Assembly: GCA_014155875.1 (NCBI GenBank)
Contig: JACEFZ010011117.1
Location: 1 to 64,000 of the forward strand
Source of the DNA: Cepaea nemoralis
Taxonomy: Eukaryota; Mollusca; Gastropoda; Stylommatophora; Helicidae
Direction: 5' to 3'
DNA length: 64,000 nucleotides
The translations under genes were made by a program, and so were the position numbers. Positions 1 to 9,589 of this stretch are shown piece by piece. The stretch's first letter is position 1; the number at the start of each line of letters is the position of its first letter. The notes below the pieces were generated by a model, which was not told the origin of the DNA, made no database searches, and saw only the letters and a list, made by a program, of their open reading frames with translations.

Positions 1-126
1 AGAAGAAAAAAAAAAAAAAGAATTAGATACTAGAGGACGCACTAGACAACATACACAGAGAAACCAATAGTAAGTAAAGGCGATCAGTGTGGTACTGACC
101 GCATCACACCCCTCCCCCCTCTCCCC

Positions 127-530
127 ACTGTTGGTTGTCTAACCTACATGAAAGTCTTCTGTTACTGCCTCTCCACAAACGCCTACTTTTTAATAAGGCT
201 AAACTAATTCACAAAATCCTATTTCAAACTGCTCCAAGCTACCTTTGGCCATTGTTTAAATATAACGCAAGACATAGCGAACGACTAAATATACTTCATG
301 TCCTTAATCCTAGGATAATAAAACAAGCTTAGCATACTCTGCCACTCAGTTGTGGAACAATCTTCCACAAGAAATCAAAGACACCACCAATCATTATACA
401 TACAGTTGCAACCTGTTTGAACACTACCTCAGAACAGACTACATGCCCCCTTAAAAAACAAAGACAATAATAATGGTAAATTATCTCGAACAACCAGGTA
501 AAAAAGTATTCCCATATGTATGGCACGTTA
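127..530 (+). pseudogene. LINE reverse transcriptase C-terminal end (CR1/L2-like), broken
   Basis: The stretch from 135 encodes a segment with the pattern PLHKRLLFNKAKLIHKIL followed by APSYL, typical of the region after the RT domain in CR1/L2-type non-LTR retrotransposons. It stops at 332, but another frame continues with the pattern QLWNNLPQEIK and then LFEHYL, the usual C-terminal end of such proteins. One frameshift therefore separates the two halves. No RT core lies upstream inside the window. The following 100 bases are probably the 3' untranslated part. Clade assignment is by motif recall only. Confidence 0.6.
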
Positions 531-689
531 CGACTTCCTTGGGTATTTATAATGCATTGCCTCGGTGAGTCATGTATTATTGATTATTTTTCACGCATTT
601 TAATGTTTATTGTTCTTTTGTTGTCAAAGATTTGCTTCATAAGAGATGAATGAAAGAATGTATGAGAAGAAATAGAAAAGAAGGGCAGA

Positions 690-765
690 ATGTCAGACGG
701 GTCTGCGTGCCAAATTCTAAACCCTTTGAAAATAAAGATTTCGATGTACTCAAAACATGGATCGA
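690..765 (+). repeat. Possible LINE 3'-end fragment
   Basis: The block around GTGCCAAATTCTAAACCCTT and the following GAAAATAAAG resembles the 3' end of the ORF1-containing unit at 24217-24265 (GCCCAATTTGTGACCCTTTG then AAGATAAA). It looks like a detached 3' end of the same LINE family. The neighbouring 530-690 shows nothing recognisable. Confidence 0.35.
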
Positions 766-855
766 GCACCATGTTTCAAAAGCGTGTTGAGGAATGTAAA
801 TTAAATATCCGGGTGCGTACATCCGCGTGAGAGATGTGAGGGGGGACTTTATAAT

Positions 856-1080
<225 letters not shown>

Positions 1081-1170
1081 TTAGTCGACAGATCATCCTC
1101 ACCGCACATCGAACCATTCAGTCCATAAGTAGTAAATTCAGCAGCATGTAGCGGCTAACGGCACCCAGCT
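1081..1170 (-). pseudogene. 3' end fragment of RNase H LINE family
   Basis: The block starting GTCGACAGATCATCCTC, then CATCGAACCATTCAGTCCAT, matches the 3' end of the full LINE at 3180-3260 almost base for base. It diverges after about 90 bases, so it is a strongly 5'-truncated copy in minus orientation. Confidence 0.8.
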
Positions 1171-1229
1171 GTCTAAATGCTATATCTATCCATTCGGAGC
1201 CAAGCCTGCCGGTTGTGATTTTCTGTACG

Positions 1230-1330
1230 CCAATTCTGTTGAGGCTGACGGCGGGGTAGTGAGTTAATTTCCTACACCGGTCAGTTGGACTCAAACGCCG
1301 ACTTCTTGATCATAAAGCAATGGCATACTA
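1230..1330 (+). repeat. SINE F middle fragment
   Basis: Contains CCTACACCGGTCAGTTGGAC and GCCGACTTCTTGA, the post-B-box section of SINE family F (10003, 33050, 41085). The tRNA-like head is too diverged to be sure of. Confidence 0.45.
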
Positions 1331-1336
1331 GTTATT

Positions 1337-1563
1337 GTATATCCTTTACGTAGCAGTTAACCACAGCAGTTTTTTGCTGTTCGTGATTCCAAGGCAAGTT
1401 TACGTTCAGTAATTTGCCATTGTTTTCTTAACGACCAACACCCATACCATCTCATAAAAACAACGTAAGGCGGTCTGCTGTCAAATCGCGAACAGTTGTG
1501 TTTCGCACGCGGGTATGCGGGATTACAAACTGCGTCCGTAACCCCATCGCCATGTAGCCGGCA
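1337..1563 (-). repeat. SINE family A copy
   Basis: tRNA-derived SINE read on the minus strand: head near 1563 with a B-box-like element, then the conserved central block (ATGGCAAATTACTGAACGTA) and the 3' end that reads ATATGCAAC in intact members. Close relatives occur at least ten times in the window. It is followed directly by a SINE B copy. Confidence 0.85.
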
Positions 1564-1585
1564 ATGGCATACAACTGAACGTCGC

Positions 1586-1817
1586 TTAAAAAAGTCGCTC
1601 AAAAGTCGACAGGGTCGACTTCATTACACCGGGTTTTTATCCCATATGGCTCAGTCTCTTTCCGGAAAGCGTCACACAAAGCACAAACTCCGTAGCTCCA
1701 GCGACGACCTTCATGAATCTCCGAAAAAATGCACTCGTGAACCGAAGGATGCGAACCAGAATCGAACCCACAACCTTCGGGCCCAGAGGCAGACGTCTTG
1801 ACCACGGAGACTCCCGT
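1586..1817 (-). repeat. SINE family B copy
   Basis: Minus-strand SINE with a tRNA-like head (GTGGTCAAG A-box region and GGTTCGATTC B box) and a 3' end containing GACCCTGTCGACTTTT. The best copy for comparison is 58050-58290. Confidence 0.85.
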
Positions 1818-1965
1818 CTTCTTCTTCTTCTTCTTCTTCTTCTTCTTCTTCTTCTTCTTCTTCTACGACTTTTACTACTACTACTACTTCTTCTACTACT
1901 ACTATTCCTACTTCTTCTACTACACCTACTCCTACTCCTTTTGCTGCTGCTGCTGCTACTGAACG
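1815..1965. repeat. (TTC)n / (TAC)n trinucleotide array
   Basis: Sixteen or more TTC units, then interspersed TAC/TTC and CTG units. It begins right at the 5' end of the SINE B copy. Translations of it give poly-Leu and poly-Ser/Arg frames with no meaning. Confidence 0.95.
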
Positions 1966-2047
1966 TCAGACTGCTCACAAGATCAACCTAGGTTTGCTCA
2001 CAACGCCCTGCAAAGGCCATGCAACATTTTTTTTAAACTGATAACAG

Positions 2048-2262
2048 CCAACCAACTAACAGTATACCACAACTAGCAATGATGTACAGACCAGAGGGAA
2101 ACAGAGGAAGAGGTCGACCAAGTAAACGATGGGCGCAGGGAATAGCAGAGTCCATGGGAATATCGATACATGATGCCCATAAGCGGTCACTCTCCCGCTG
2201 TTTATACTTCGCCTCGACACCGCAAGGTACAAGAAGAACAAGATGAGATGAGATGAGATGAG
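2048..2262 (+). pseudogene. RTE-like LINE 3' end with (ATGAG)n tail
   Basis: Shares its sequence with 57870-58345: CAGACCAGAGGGAAACAGAG, then GGTCGACCAAGTAAACGATG, and it ends in four ATGAG units. In the longer copy this region is the C-terminal end of an RTE-type LINE protein (pattern RGRPRKRW) plus the 3' untranslated region. Strongly 5' truncated. Confidence 0.75.
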
Positions 2263-2700
2263 ACTAAACAGCCAAAAGCCATTCTGATTTAGGTACAGGT
2301 GCGCTGTTGTTTCCACTGCAATCACTCAATGTGGTCTACGCCTGGCCACATAAGCCGTGGATTATGTACGCTTGGGGACCACGCTTAACACAAAAACACG
2401 CCATTAAATGCCGCCCATGGGGAAATCACGCTATCAAAAGACATGGTAAGCACGCGATGTGCCACAACACTGGAGTGTTAACACAATTAAAAACAGCAGT
2501 GCAGTTCATCAACATCATTAGGTGTCGTGCTGGTCAGAGTGGGCGATGGATGATATTCGTGCTTCTTCCAGAATTAACACAACAAACACATCTATACATA
2601 CAGTGTATGGCTGTCATTATGTGTGGGCCTGACAAGTGTGGGCCTGACAAGTGTGGGCCATGATTATTCTCCATTTCACACGCTGCGGATTCGAAATAGT
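2263..2700. other. Unassigned sequence with a short tandem repeat
   Basis: No recognisable gene or element. The only structure is GTGTGGGCCTGACAA repeated two and a half times at 2620-2660. Confidence 0.4.
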
Positions 2701-2707
2701 AAACTGC

Positions 2708-2795
2708 TACTGGGCCTAAAATGGCCGTCAGAAAATATCTTTGGAAGTAATGGCGGTCGGCGCGATACTGACCCAATCACCGACCAAGTGTAAAT
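2708..2795 (+). repeat. SINE family C 3' fragment
   Basis: GGCCTAAAATGG, GAAAATATCTTTGGAAGTAA and GATACTGACCCAATCACCGA parallel the 3' half of the SINE C copy at 25815-26100. A similar scrap lies at 70-112. Confidence 0.6.
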
Positions 2796-2797
2796 TT

Positions 2798-3159
2798 GTT
2801 TAGTTTAGTCGAAGGATCAACATGACAGCACACGGGTGTAACCTATAAGTGCTCCGTTCTACTCCTAACTCAAAGCTGAGTCCAAATAATCTCAGCTCAG
2901 TGCACGAACTCCGTAGCACCGACGAGGATCCTGAAATACTTTGGGTAGATTTTAAACTCGAAATTTTGCTCGGGCAGCGCCGCTAGGCTACTCTTTTTTC
3001 GATTTCCAACTGCCAAGAGATTTTTTTTACGTGCGCAACACGTCCGATCTCACTTTCCAGAGACCAGGTGGAAAGTTTGTTATTAGAAGTCCACGTGAAA
3101 AAATCCCGGCCCTCACTGGGGCTTGAACCCGGGACCTCCAGCACTCGAGGCGGATTCCA
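2798..3159 (-). repeat. SINE family E copy
   Basis: Read on the minus strand: tRNA-like B box (GGGTTCAAGCCCC type), a body containing the splice-like CCAAAGTATTTCAGGATCCT block, and a 3' end GATCCTTCGACTAAACTAAA. The 3' 60 bases resemble the 3' end of the neighbouring LINE. The 5' end of the SINE is joined directly to the (ACTA)n tail of that LINE at 3160. Compare the copy at 22010-22405. Confidence 0.85.
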
Positions 3160-3186
3160 TAGTTAGTTAGTTAGTTAGTCGACAGA

Positions 3187-6100
3187 TCATCCTCGTTGCA
3201 CATCGAACCATTCAGTCCATAAGTGCTCGGATCCCCTCCTCAGCAAATCCCGCAGCGTGTAGCGGCTAACGACGCCAGTTCTGTGTTGGTTTATCAATCT
3301 TCTTTGGCTTCCTGCGTAGTGTTCTTGTTTGGCCACCCCTCTTTTAATTTGCTGCTCCCGCAGTCTGGCCATTGTTGTAGATTCACAGTCATCACTTGGT
3401 TCTCGCAAAAGTCTCACTTCTCGTAGAGCATTCAGAATGTCAGCCTGGTCCATGGCGCGTCCGCCCTCCACAGTAGCCTCACCTGCGAGCTTGTCAGCCC
3501 GCTCATTTCCTTGTACTCCCGCAAGACCTGGCACGAAGATGAAACTAATCTTTGCCAGCCGAGACCGCTTCAGAGGCAGCAACCATTCTCTTCGGATCGA
3601 CCCCTCCTCTATCCTCTTGATCATGTTCATTGAGTCGCTAAGGAAACAAGCCCTAGTGAATGTCTGTGTCTCGAGCCATGTTATTGCTTTACTTACTGCC
3701 ATGACTTCCATGGTCAGGCTACTTGTGGTTTCAGTGAAAGCACCAGAGTCCTCCTTCACAATTCTCCCTCCGGCCCGAGCTGTAAAGGCCCATGAGCTTC
3801 TCACATGTCGGACGACCGACCCATCTGTGTAGATGACCGCGTCACCGTCTAGCGAATTCTCGAAAATCAACGCTTGTACTTCAGCCTCAACAGCAGCCGG
3901 ATTTTCTTGTCTGCATTTTCTATCTAGTTGGATGCAAACTGAAAAGGATGTGCAGAAGTCTGTTGGCACTTGCACCCACTCCTCGCCAGGTTCTAAGTCC
4001 TCAAGTGAACACACCTGTTGAAGAATGTCTTCGGCTTGACCCATCCACGACCGTCCTCTTTTTAACCTGCTGCCCTTCACCTTCCTAATTTCACTATGCA
4101 GTGGATGTTGTGTGTTTGCGTTAATTCTGAGGTAGGCGCGTGCCCTGCAAACTTGTATTCTCTCTTCAATGGTTGGAAAATCAAGAAGGTAGCGCATCGC
4201 CCTGCATGCTGTATCTCTTGTACATCCAAGAATAATGCGCATAGCTTCATTCTGTATCCTTTCCATCCTTTCTATCTGCTTATGGCTGAGAGTCAGGATT
4301 GCCATTGCATACTCCAAAACAGACATGACCAGCCCCTCGTACAGAAGACATAGATGGCGCTGCTCACAGTTTGCTGCCGCCATCACCCGCATCGCTGCCA
4401 AACCCCGCTTGGCCTTTGTTATCACCTGGTCTATGTGCACATTATAAGCAAGGCTTCGATCAAACCGTATCCCCAGGTAATTCATTGCCTGCGTTCTTTC
4501 CACCGTCTCTGAACACAGCATTACAGTTGGTGTTGGATTGTTGACAATATGATTATTCAACGAGAACCAAGTCACTGTTGCCTTTGTTGGGTTGACCATT
4601 GCCCCAGCTTCATCACACCAAGTACTTATGCGATTGAGTTCGGTTTGTAGTTCCACAGCAACCTCCTCTCTATCCTTACCCTGACGATACACTAAAACAT
4701 CATCGGCATACGACAATGTCCTGCCAGGTCCAGTGATCTGCTCACTGGTGATTCTCACTGTGTAGGCGTTGAACAGTACCGGAGATAATGGTGATCCCTG
4801 TGGTAGGCCAGGATATATTGTTGTTGGTTCCGAAGTCCAACTGCCACATCTAAAAACTACTTTCCGTTGGTAGAGGGCTGCAGCGATCCAACTAAGGAGG
4901 AATGGACTTACGTTTAGTTCAAGAAGCTGAAACATTAAAAAATCCAGTGGTACTCTGTTGTATGCGTCCTCAAGATCAATCGCTGCAGCAACGGTTTCAG
5001 TGCCTGAGTGGAAACCTTCATAGACATCATGGGCAAAGACTGCTGCATTGGTCCAGGTTTCTCTTTTTGGACGGTACCCACCCAGGGTAGGTGGGAAAAC
5101 ACCTTGCCTCTCTAGTTGGCTTGATATTTTCCTGGCAATTACCTTCTCCAGCAGCTTGCCTATTGTATTCTGCATGGTTATAATTCGATATCCCTGAATT
5201 TTTTTGTGGTCTTTGTCAGGCTTCGGCAAGGGAATCAGATAGCTGTGTAACCATTCCTCCTTGATGCTAGCACTCCCTATACTGTTGTTGTACATGTCTG
5301 CTAGTTTCTCTAGCTCATTGTCGGTACACCTATTTATGTCGTCGTATCTTATGCCATCAGGACCTGGAGCACTGTTTTTTGATCGTCGAAGCACAGCCTT
5401 GATTTCTTTCACTGTCACTGTGTCTTCCTCCGAAGTGTTCTGGGCCTTGCATCTGTCTGAGGTGACCTCCTTGGCCAGATTTCGGCCTCCCATGTCTGTC
5501 TGGTTGCCCTGCTCAAGGTAGCGTTCAAAGAGGGCTTTGCCCTTGTCCTCGTCAGTCCTCTGCCAGGTGAGGTCAGCACCTTGGAAGTCTGAAATGCTCT
5601 TATTCTTGACTACACCACTCATGCTTTTATGTAGTCGCCAGAACAATTTCAGTGACTTGTCTGTGCTTACTCTTTGACACACCTCTGCCCATTTTTCGCT
5701 TTTAACCACCTTGACCAGTTTTTTGAAATAGCTTACTTTTGTGTGCATCTCTCTTTCTAAGTGCAAGCAGGGACTAGGATGACCAGCTCTGTTCTTCTTG
5801 GCATTTTGCCATCTCCTTACAGCACTACGCTTATCCACCCAAGCCTTCTCCACCTCGAAACTCCACCACGGTGGCTGCTCCCAGCTTTTTTTCCTGCCCT
5901 GAAACGTTCTGCGCTTGTCACGTCTTATTTTACTCACCACATCTTGCCCTGTACTGTCATACTGGAACGTCTTTACCTTTAGCTTGTGCTGCCTGGTTCT
6001 GCCTTTCTCCACCAATATGCTGCACGGGTGGTGGTCGCTGCCATGGTGTCCTAGGACACCCCATCTACACACTGTAGTGAGTGAAGGTGAAACTAGCGCC

Positions 6101-6237
6101 AGATCAATAGCACTGTCCTCATCGCCTGGACGGCTTGCTGTCGTGGTGACACAGCCACTGTTAATACAAACCAGGTCGATGTTTCCAGTGCAGTCTCGAG
6201 CTCCTCCCCTTGTGTATTGGAGGAAGTGTTTCCCCAT
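3187..6237 (-). CDS. LINE ORF2: reverse transcriptase and RNase H (1016 codons)
   Basis: This open frame encodes the polymerase of a non-LTR retrotransposon, which copies element RNA into DNA at a nicked target site. Residues 1-75 are the end of the apurinic-like endonuclease, with its GSDHHP motif at 66-71. The RT core spans about 285-520: PGPDG at 291-295, the motif-A aspartate D421 in DLEDAY, LPQGSPLSP at 478-486 and the catalytic YADD at 510-513. A C-terminal RNase H spans about 797-920 with all four acidic residues visible: D805 (YTDGS), E844, D868 and D915. The ORF starts inside the endonuclease, so its first Met is not the original start. A frameshift near 6100-6237 separates it from the rest of the endonuclease. 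The RT and RNase H frame itself has no stop, unlike every other LINE here, which suggests a fairly recent insertion. Confidence 0.92.
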   Translation of the reverse strand: MGKHFLQYTRGGARDCTGNIDLVCINSGCVTTTASRPGDEDSAIDLALVSPSLTTVCRWGVLGHHGSDHHPCSILVEKGRTRQHKLKVKTFQYDSTGQDVVSKIRRDKRRTFQGRKKSWEQPPWWSFEVEKAWVDKRSAVRRWQNAKKNRAGHPSPCLHLEREMHTKVSYFKKLVKVVKSEKWAEVCQRVSTDKSLKLFWRLHKSMSGVVKNKSISDFQGADLTWQRTDEDKGKALFERYLEQGNQTDMGGRNLAKEVTSDRCKAQNTSEEDTVTVKEIKAVLRRSKNSAPGPDGIRYDDINRCTDNELEKLADMYNNSIGSASIKEEWLHSYLIPLPKPDKDHKKIQGYRIITMQNTIGKLLEKVIARKISSQLERQGVFPPTLGGYRPKRETWTNAAVFAHDVYEGFHSGTETVAAAIDLEDAYNRVPLDFLMFQLLELNVSPFLLSWIAAALYQRKVVFRCGSWTSEPTTIYPGLPQGSPLSPVLFNAYTVRITSEQITGPGRTLSYADDVLVYRQGKDREEVAVELQTELNRISTWCDEAGAMVNPTKATVTWFSLNNHIVNNPTPTVMLCSETVERTQAMNYLGIRFDRSLAYNVHIDQVITKAKRGLAAMRVMAAANCEQRHLCLLYEGLVMSVLEYAMAILTLSHKQIERMERIQNEAMRIILGCTRDTACRAMRYLLDFPTIEERIQVCRARAYLRINANTQHPLHSEIRKVKGSRLKRGRSWMGQAEDILQQVCSLEDLEPGEEWVQVPTDFCTSFSVCIQLDRKCRQENPAAVEAEVQALIFENSLDGDAVIYTDGSVVRHVRSSWAFTARAGGRIVKEDSGAFTETTSSLTMEVMAVSKAITWLETQTFTRACFLSDSMNMIKRIEEGSIRREWLLPLKRSRLAKISFIFVPGLAGVQGNERADKLAGEATVEGGRAMDQADILNALREVRLLREPSDDCESTTMARLREQQIKRGVAKQEHYAGSQRRLINQHRTGVVSRYTLRDLLRRGSEHLWTEWFDVQRG

Positions 6238-6386
6238 GCTCTGCCTTTAGCGTTGAAGTTACCACAGAAAATAACATTTCTCTCGTGGCCTAATATGCCA
6301 CTTAAGCACTGCCACTTCTGGGCGTCCATACTCGCATTGCGGGCATAAACATTAACCAAGGGATTCCATACCTCGAGACCACTCAA
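6093..6386 (-). pseudogene. LINE endonuclease fragment, out of frame with ORF2
   Basis: This reads the upstream part of the endonuclease: VNVYARNAS and VIFCGNFNAKGRAWG. The usual GDFN motif appears as GNFN, so one key acidic residue is replaced. The frame overlaps the 5' end of the 1016-codon ORF and must have been joined to it before a frameshift. The domain is truncated at its N-terminus at the poly-C tract. Confidence 0.8.
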
Positions 6387-6597
6387 ACCTCCCCTTCCCC
6401 CCCCCCCCCCCCCCGAAATGTCAATTTGTCAATATCCGATATTTGTCTATGCCGATGTGTATAGCACCACATGCCCAATGGACTTTAAGGCGTGAAAAAG
6501 GAAACCTATCCTTTCTTTTTTGTTTTTTTATTTCACATAACCACCAGTCTTGGATCAAGCGTTTCTCCGTGCTTACGATCGAGTATGTCATTTGACT

Positions 6598-6745
6598 GAG
6601 CCATACAGGATATATAGTATGGCTGTGCCATCCAGGATATGTCATATGGCTGAGTTATCCAGGATATGTCATTTGGCTGAGCCATCCAAGATATATCATG
6701 TGGCTGAGCCATCAGGAGATGTCATATGGCTAAGCCATCCAGGAA
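6598..6745. repeat. About 30-bp tandem repeat, 5 units
   Basis: Units of the form GAGCCATCCAGGATATGTCA plus TATGGCT recur with a period near 30 bases. Substitutions between units show it is an old minisatellite. Confidence 0.85.
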
Positions 6746-6821
6746 TGCATCTCTTTGTTTTTCTCTCGTTCTTTTCCCACGGTTTTCATATGTTCCTTGA
6801 AGGAATGTGTCATTCGTACGA

Positions 6822-7330
6822 ACATCATCATCGTCAACACCATGCCGGCTGGAGCAGCCGTTCATGGCTCTCCACAGATCTCGGTCTTTGGTGTTCTGGA
6901 TCAACTCTGCTGATGATATTCCTCCATGCCACTTTCTCAATCCATCCAGCATAATTTCTCTTGGTCTGCCTCTGCCTCTCTTCCCGTCGATCTTTCCAGT
7001 TGTCACGATGTTCTCCAATGCCTCTCTTCTCATCACATGACCAAAGAAAGTTGTTTGTCTCTTTCTTATTGTTGTATATAAAGTTCTAGTTTCATTAGCT
7101 TCTTTCAGGCAGCCATTGTTAGTTACTTTGACAATCCAAGGAATTCGCAACATTCGTCTCAGGAACCACATCTCTGTTGCTTCCAAGTTCTTCCTAATTT
7201 GTTCATTTACATTCCAAGATTTACAGCCATACAGCAAGACAGGTTCTATATAGCCTTTCAGCACTCTCTTTCTTACACTCAATGATAGTGACTTATTGCA
7301 TAAGATACTCTTCATTTTCTGAAGTACAGC
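6822..7330 (-). pseudogene. RTE-like LINE C-terminal region
   Basis: On the minus strand an open stretch encodes the region after the RT domain: YIEPVLLYGCKSW, FLRRMLRIPW, FFGHVMRREALENIV, TTGKIDGKRGRGRPRE and MLDGLRKW. This order is characteristic of RTE/CR1-type LINE proteins. The element ends at a (GATGAT) tail at 6820-6832. Everything upstream of the RT C-terminus is lost; the open frame beyond 6822 is accidental. Related fragments lie at 9590, 12205, 14566, 15455 and 26955. Confidence 0.85.
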
Positions 7331-7489
7331 TTTTACTTACCCTATTCTGCTCTTAATCTATGTTGTACATCTTTCATCTGACGTTATCGTTTGTACAATA
7401 TGTGCACAAAATAAATGTAATAGTTGTGGCCTATTATCATTTAGACTATCATATTTATATAAAACTATACTTCAGGTCATTTTTTTAAA

Positions 7490-7572
7490 ATTCTAACACT
7501 TCCCGATGCGGATCAAACCCACGACCACCGGGCCGGTAGGCGAGCGTCTAGCCATTACACATCCAGTTACCC
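7490..7572 (-). repeat. SINE family C head fragment
   Basis: On the minus strand: TGTAATGGCTAGACGCTCGC, then CGGTGGTCGTGGGTTTGATC. This is the tRNA-like A-box/B-box head of the SINE at 25815. The body is missing. Confidence 0.65.
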
Positions 7573-7651
7573 TTGTTTCCGTGTACTGTAATATAACCTA
7601 TACTATAATATAACCGTATACTGTAATATAACCTATTTATTGTATTCTATT

Positions 7652-7700
7652 TGATCAGACCTACAGCTGATTCCTGCTTCAGCACCTGTTATTTATGCCC
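7652..7700 (+). repeat. SINE family D tail fragment
   Basis: ATCAGACCTACAGCTGATTC and TTCAGCACCTGTTATTTATG repeat the 3' part of the SINE D copy at 9190-9238. Followed by a poly-C run at 7697-7714. Confidence 0.55.
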
Positions 7701-7741
7701 CCCCCCCCCCCCCCCTTGCTGAGGCCATTTGGGGCATATTT

Positions 7742-7815
7742 TGGAAAGAAGATAATTTTTATGCAAAGCGACCGCGGTATGCAAAGCGACCGCGGTATGC
7801 AAAGCGACCGAGGTA
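7742..7815. repeat. Short 17-bp tandem repeat
   Basis: ATGCAAAGCGACCGCGGT occurs three times in a row at about 7760-7812. Confidence 0.8.
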
Positions 7816-7943
7816 ACTGAAATCTTTGGAAATGGTTGTACACAGACTGATGTTTATGTTCATCAAATTTCAAGAAATTTGCTTGACCTTTGTGGGATTT
7901 AATAAACCTTTTATGGATTCTGTTTTTTTTTTTTTTTTTTGTC

Positions 7944-8690
7944 AGCCTGTACATGAACACGAACAGATAAGCCCGATATTTACATACACTCTATTTATAT
8001 TATTCGACATGAACATGAATAAATCAGCCCGTCATTTACATGCAATCTAATTAATGTATATTACACGGACATGAACAGATCAGTCCGTTATGCACATGCA
8101 CTCTATTTATTGTATTCTATATCAACATGGACAGATCAGCCCGTTATTTACATGCACTCTATTTATTGTATTTTACATGAACATGAACAGATCAGTCCGT
8201 TATGCACATGCACTCTATTTATTGTATTCTATATCAACATGGACAGATCAGCCCGTTATTTACATGCACTCTATTTATTGTATTTTACATGAACATGAAC
8301 AGATCAGTCCGTTATGCACATGCACTCTATTTATTGTATTCTATATCAACATGGACAGATCAGCCCGTTATTTACATGCACTCTATTTATTGTATTTTAC
8401 ATGAACATGAACAGATCAGCCCGTTATGCACATGCACTCTATTTATTGTATTCTATATCAACATGGACAGATCAGCCCGTTATTTACATGCACTCTATTT
8501 ATTGTATTTTACATGAACATGAACAGATCAGCCCGTTATGCACATGCACTCTATTTATTGTATTTTATATCAACATGGACAGATCAGCCCGTTATTTACA
8601 TGCACTCTATTTATTGTATTTTACATGAACATGAACAGATCAGCCCGTTATGCACATGCACTCTATTTATTGTACTATATATGAACACGA
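7944..8690. repeat. Minisatellite with 56-bp monomers in a 112-bp higher-order unit
   Basis: Two related 56-bp monomers alternate. One reads ATGAACATGAACAGATCAG then TCCGTTATGCACATGCACTC; the other reads ATCAACATGGACAGATCAGC then CCGTTATTTACATGCACTC. Each is followed by TATTTATTGTATT. The pair repeats with a 112-bp period about five times (identical frames restart at 8090, 8202, 8314 and 8426). Edge units at 7944-8090 and 8640-8690 are more diverged. Apparent proteins of about 100 codons here are repeat translations. Confidence 0.95.
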
Positions 8691-9058
8691 AAGCACTGGT
8701 ATCACGTAAACTTCACATATGATTACAAATCTATGTAATCCCATTTTAAGAGCACTTAAGGTCTGCAAACTGAAGTTGCATTTACAGTGTACTGGAATAT
8801 TGGACGGCTTAAAGCAGGGTAAGAGTTAACAGATCATGTATCAAACAAATCAAACAAATAATAGGTTTGGACCCAAAGAAATCGGTCGTTTAAAAAGGGA
8901 TGTAGGAGTGTGCCACAGTTATGACTTACAAGTTGTTAATATGGTAGCAGACATGTTGTATTATAGCGTAATGACAACATTTCGGCGATATATAAGATCA
9001 TGGCAGATAAAGGAAGTCGCTTAAGACGATTAATCATCCCATGGCATTTAATGAGTTA
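8691..9058. other. Unassigned sequence
   Basis: No recognisable coding region or repeat family. Confidence 0.4.
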
Positions 9059-9059
9059 A

Positions 9060-9290
9060 GCCTCTTGTTCCTCAGACAATGGCAAAAGCGCGATTAGGGG
9101 AGGGTTCGATTCCTGGGCTAGCCGCTTGTTTCGGGTGGGACAGACTAGTCACTATATGTATTCTGACCTACATAAGTGATCGTCCTGGCAGTTATCAGAC
9201 CTACAGCTGGTTCCTGCTTCAGCACCTGTTGTTTATGCCCTCCTCCGACATGCAGCGAGCTTGGGAAATTACGTGACTCAGTCTGAATAT
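9060..9290 (+). repeat. SINE family D copy
   Basis: A tRNA-like B box (GGGTTCGATTCCTGG) at about 9103-9117 is followed by a body ending in ATCAGACCTACAGCTGGTTC and CAGCACCTGTTGTTTATGCC. Part of the body recurs at 7652-7700. The A box is weak, so the family assignment is tentative. Confidence 0.55.
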
Positions 9291-9589
9291 GGCTGACCCT
9301 GCTTGCTAATTATGTATAGGGTAATTGTTGCATTACTTATTTTGGGTACTTTATTAACAGCAGATGGAAGATGTATTAAGGAATTTCAATATAGAATAAC
9401 CCAAAGGCAGCAATTCACAAGATGAAGCATATTCACTGCAATTTATCTTTGTCTATCTAGTTGAGGAAGAGTTCTTGAGAGCTATAAATGAGCCGATCCT
9501 GACGAGCCAATCATTGGCAAATAGAAGACAAGTGGGGTACTATGTGGAGATTGTGGAGATGTGGTCTTATAGAAGAATGATGGACGGAT

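Larger units (their letters stand above)
3160..6400 (-). mobile_element. RNase H-bearing non-LTR retrotransposon (I-like), 5' truncated
   Basis: A minus-strand LINE with, in order, an endonuclease remnant (frame broken), reverse transcriptase, RNase H and a 3' end with a short (ACTA)n tail (TTAG on the plus strand, 3160-3179). The presence of RNase H and a short tandem tail instead of poly(A) fits the I/R1/Loa side of the non-LTR tree. ORF1 and the 5' part are missing; the 5' edge lies beside a poly-C tract at 6401-6417. Other copies of this family: 1081 and 28378-31445. Confidence 0.9.

Noticed and set aside
1637..1991. Arg/Ser-rich or Leu-rich protein
   Set aside because: Translation of a TTC/TAC array plus a SINE.
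3329..3832. 167-codon plus-strand frame
   Set aside because: Antisense shadow of the LINE RNase H region on the minus strand.
7944..8690. CRISPR-like array
   Set aside because: No unique spacers; both 56-bp monomers repeat. The sequence context is eukaryotic.
8090..8722. Overlapping open frames of about 100 codons
   Set aside because: They are translations of the 112-bp minisatellite and recur every 112 bases.
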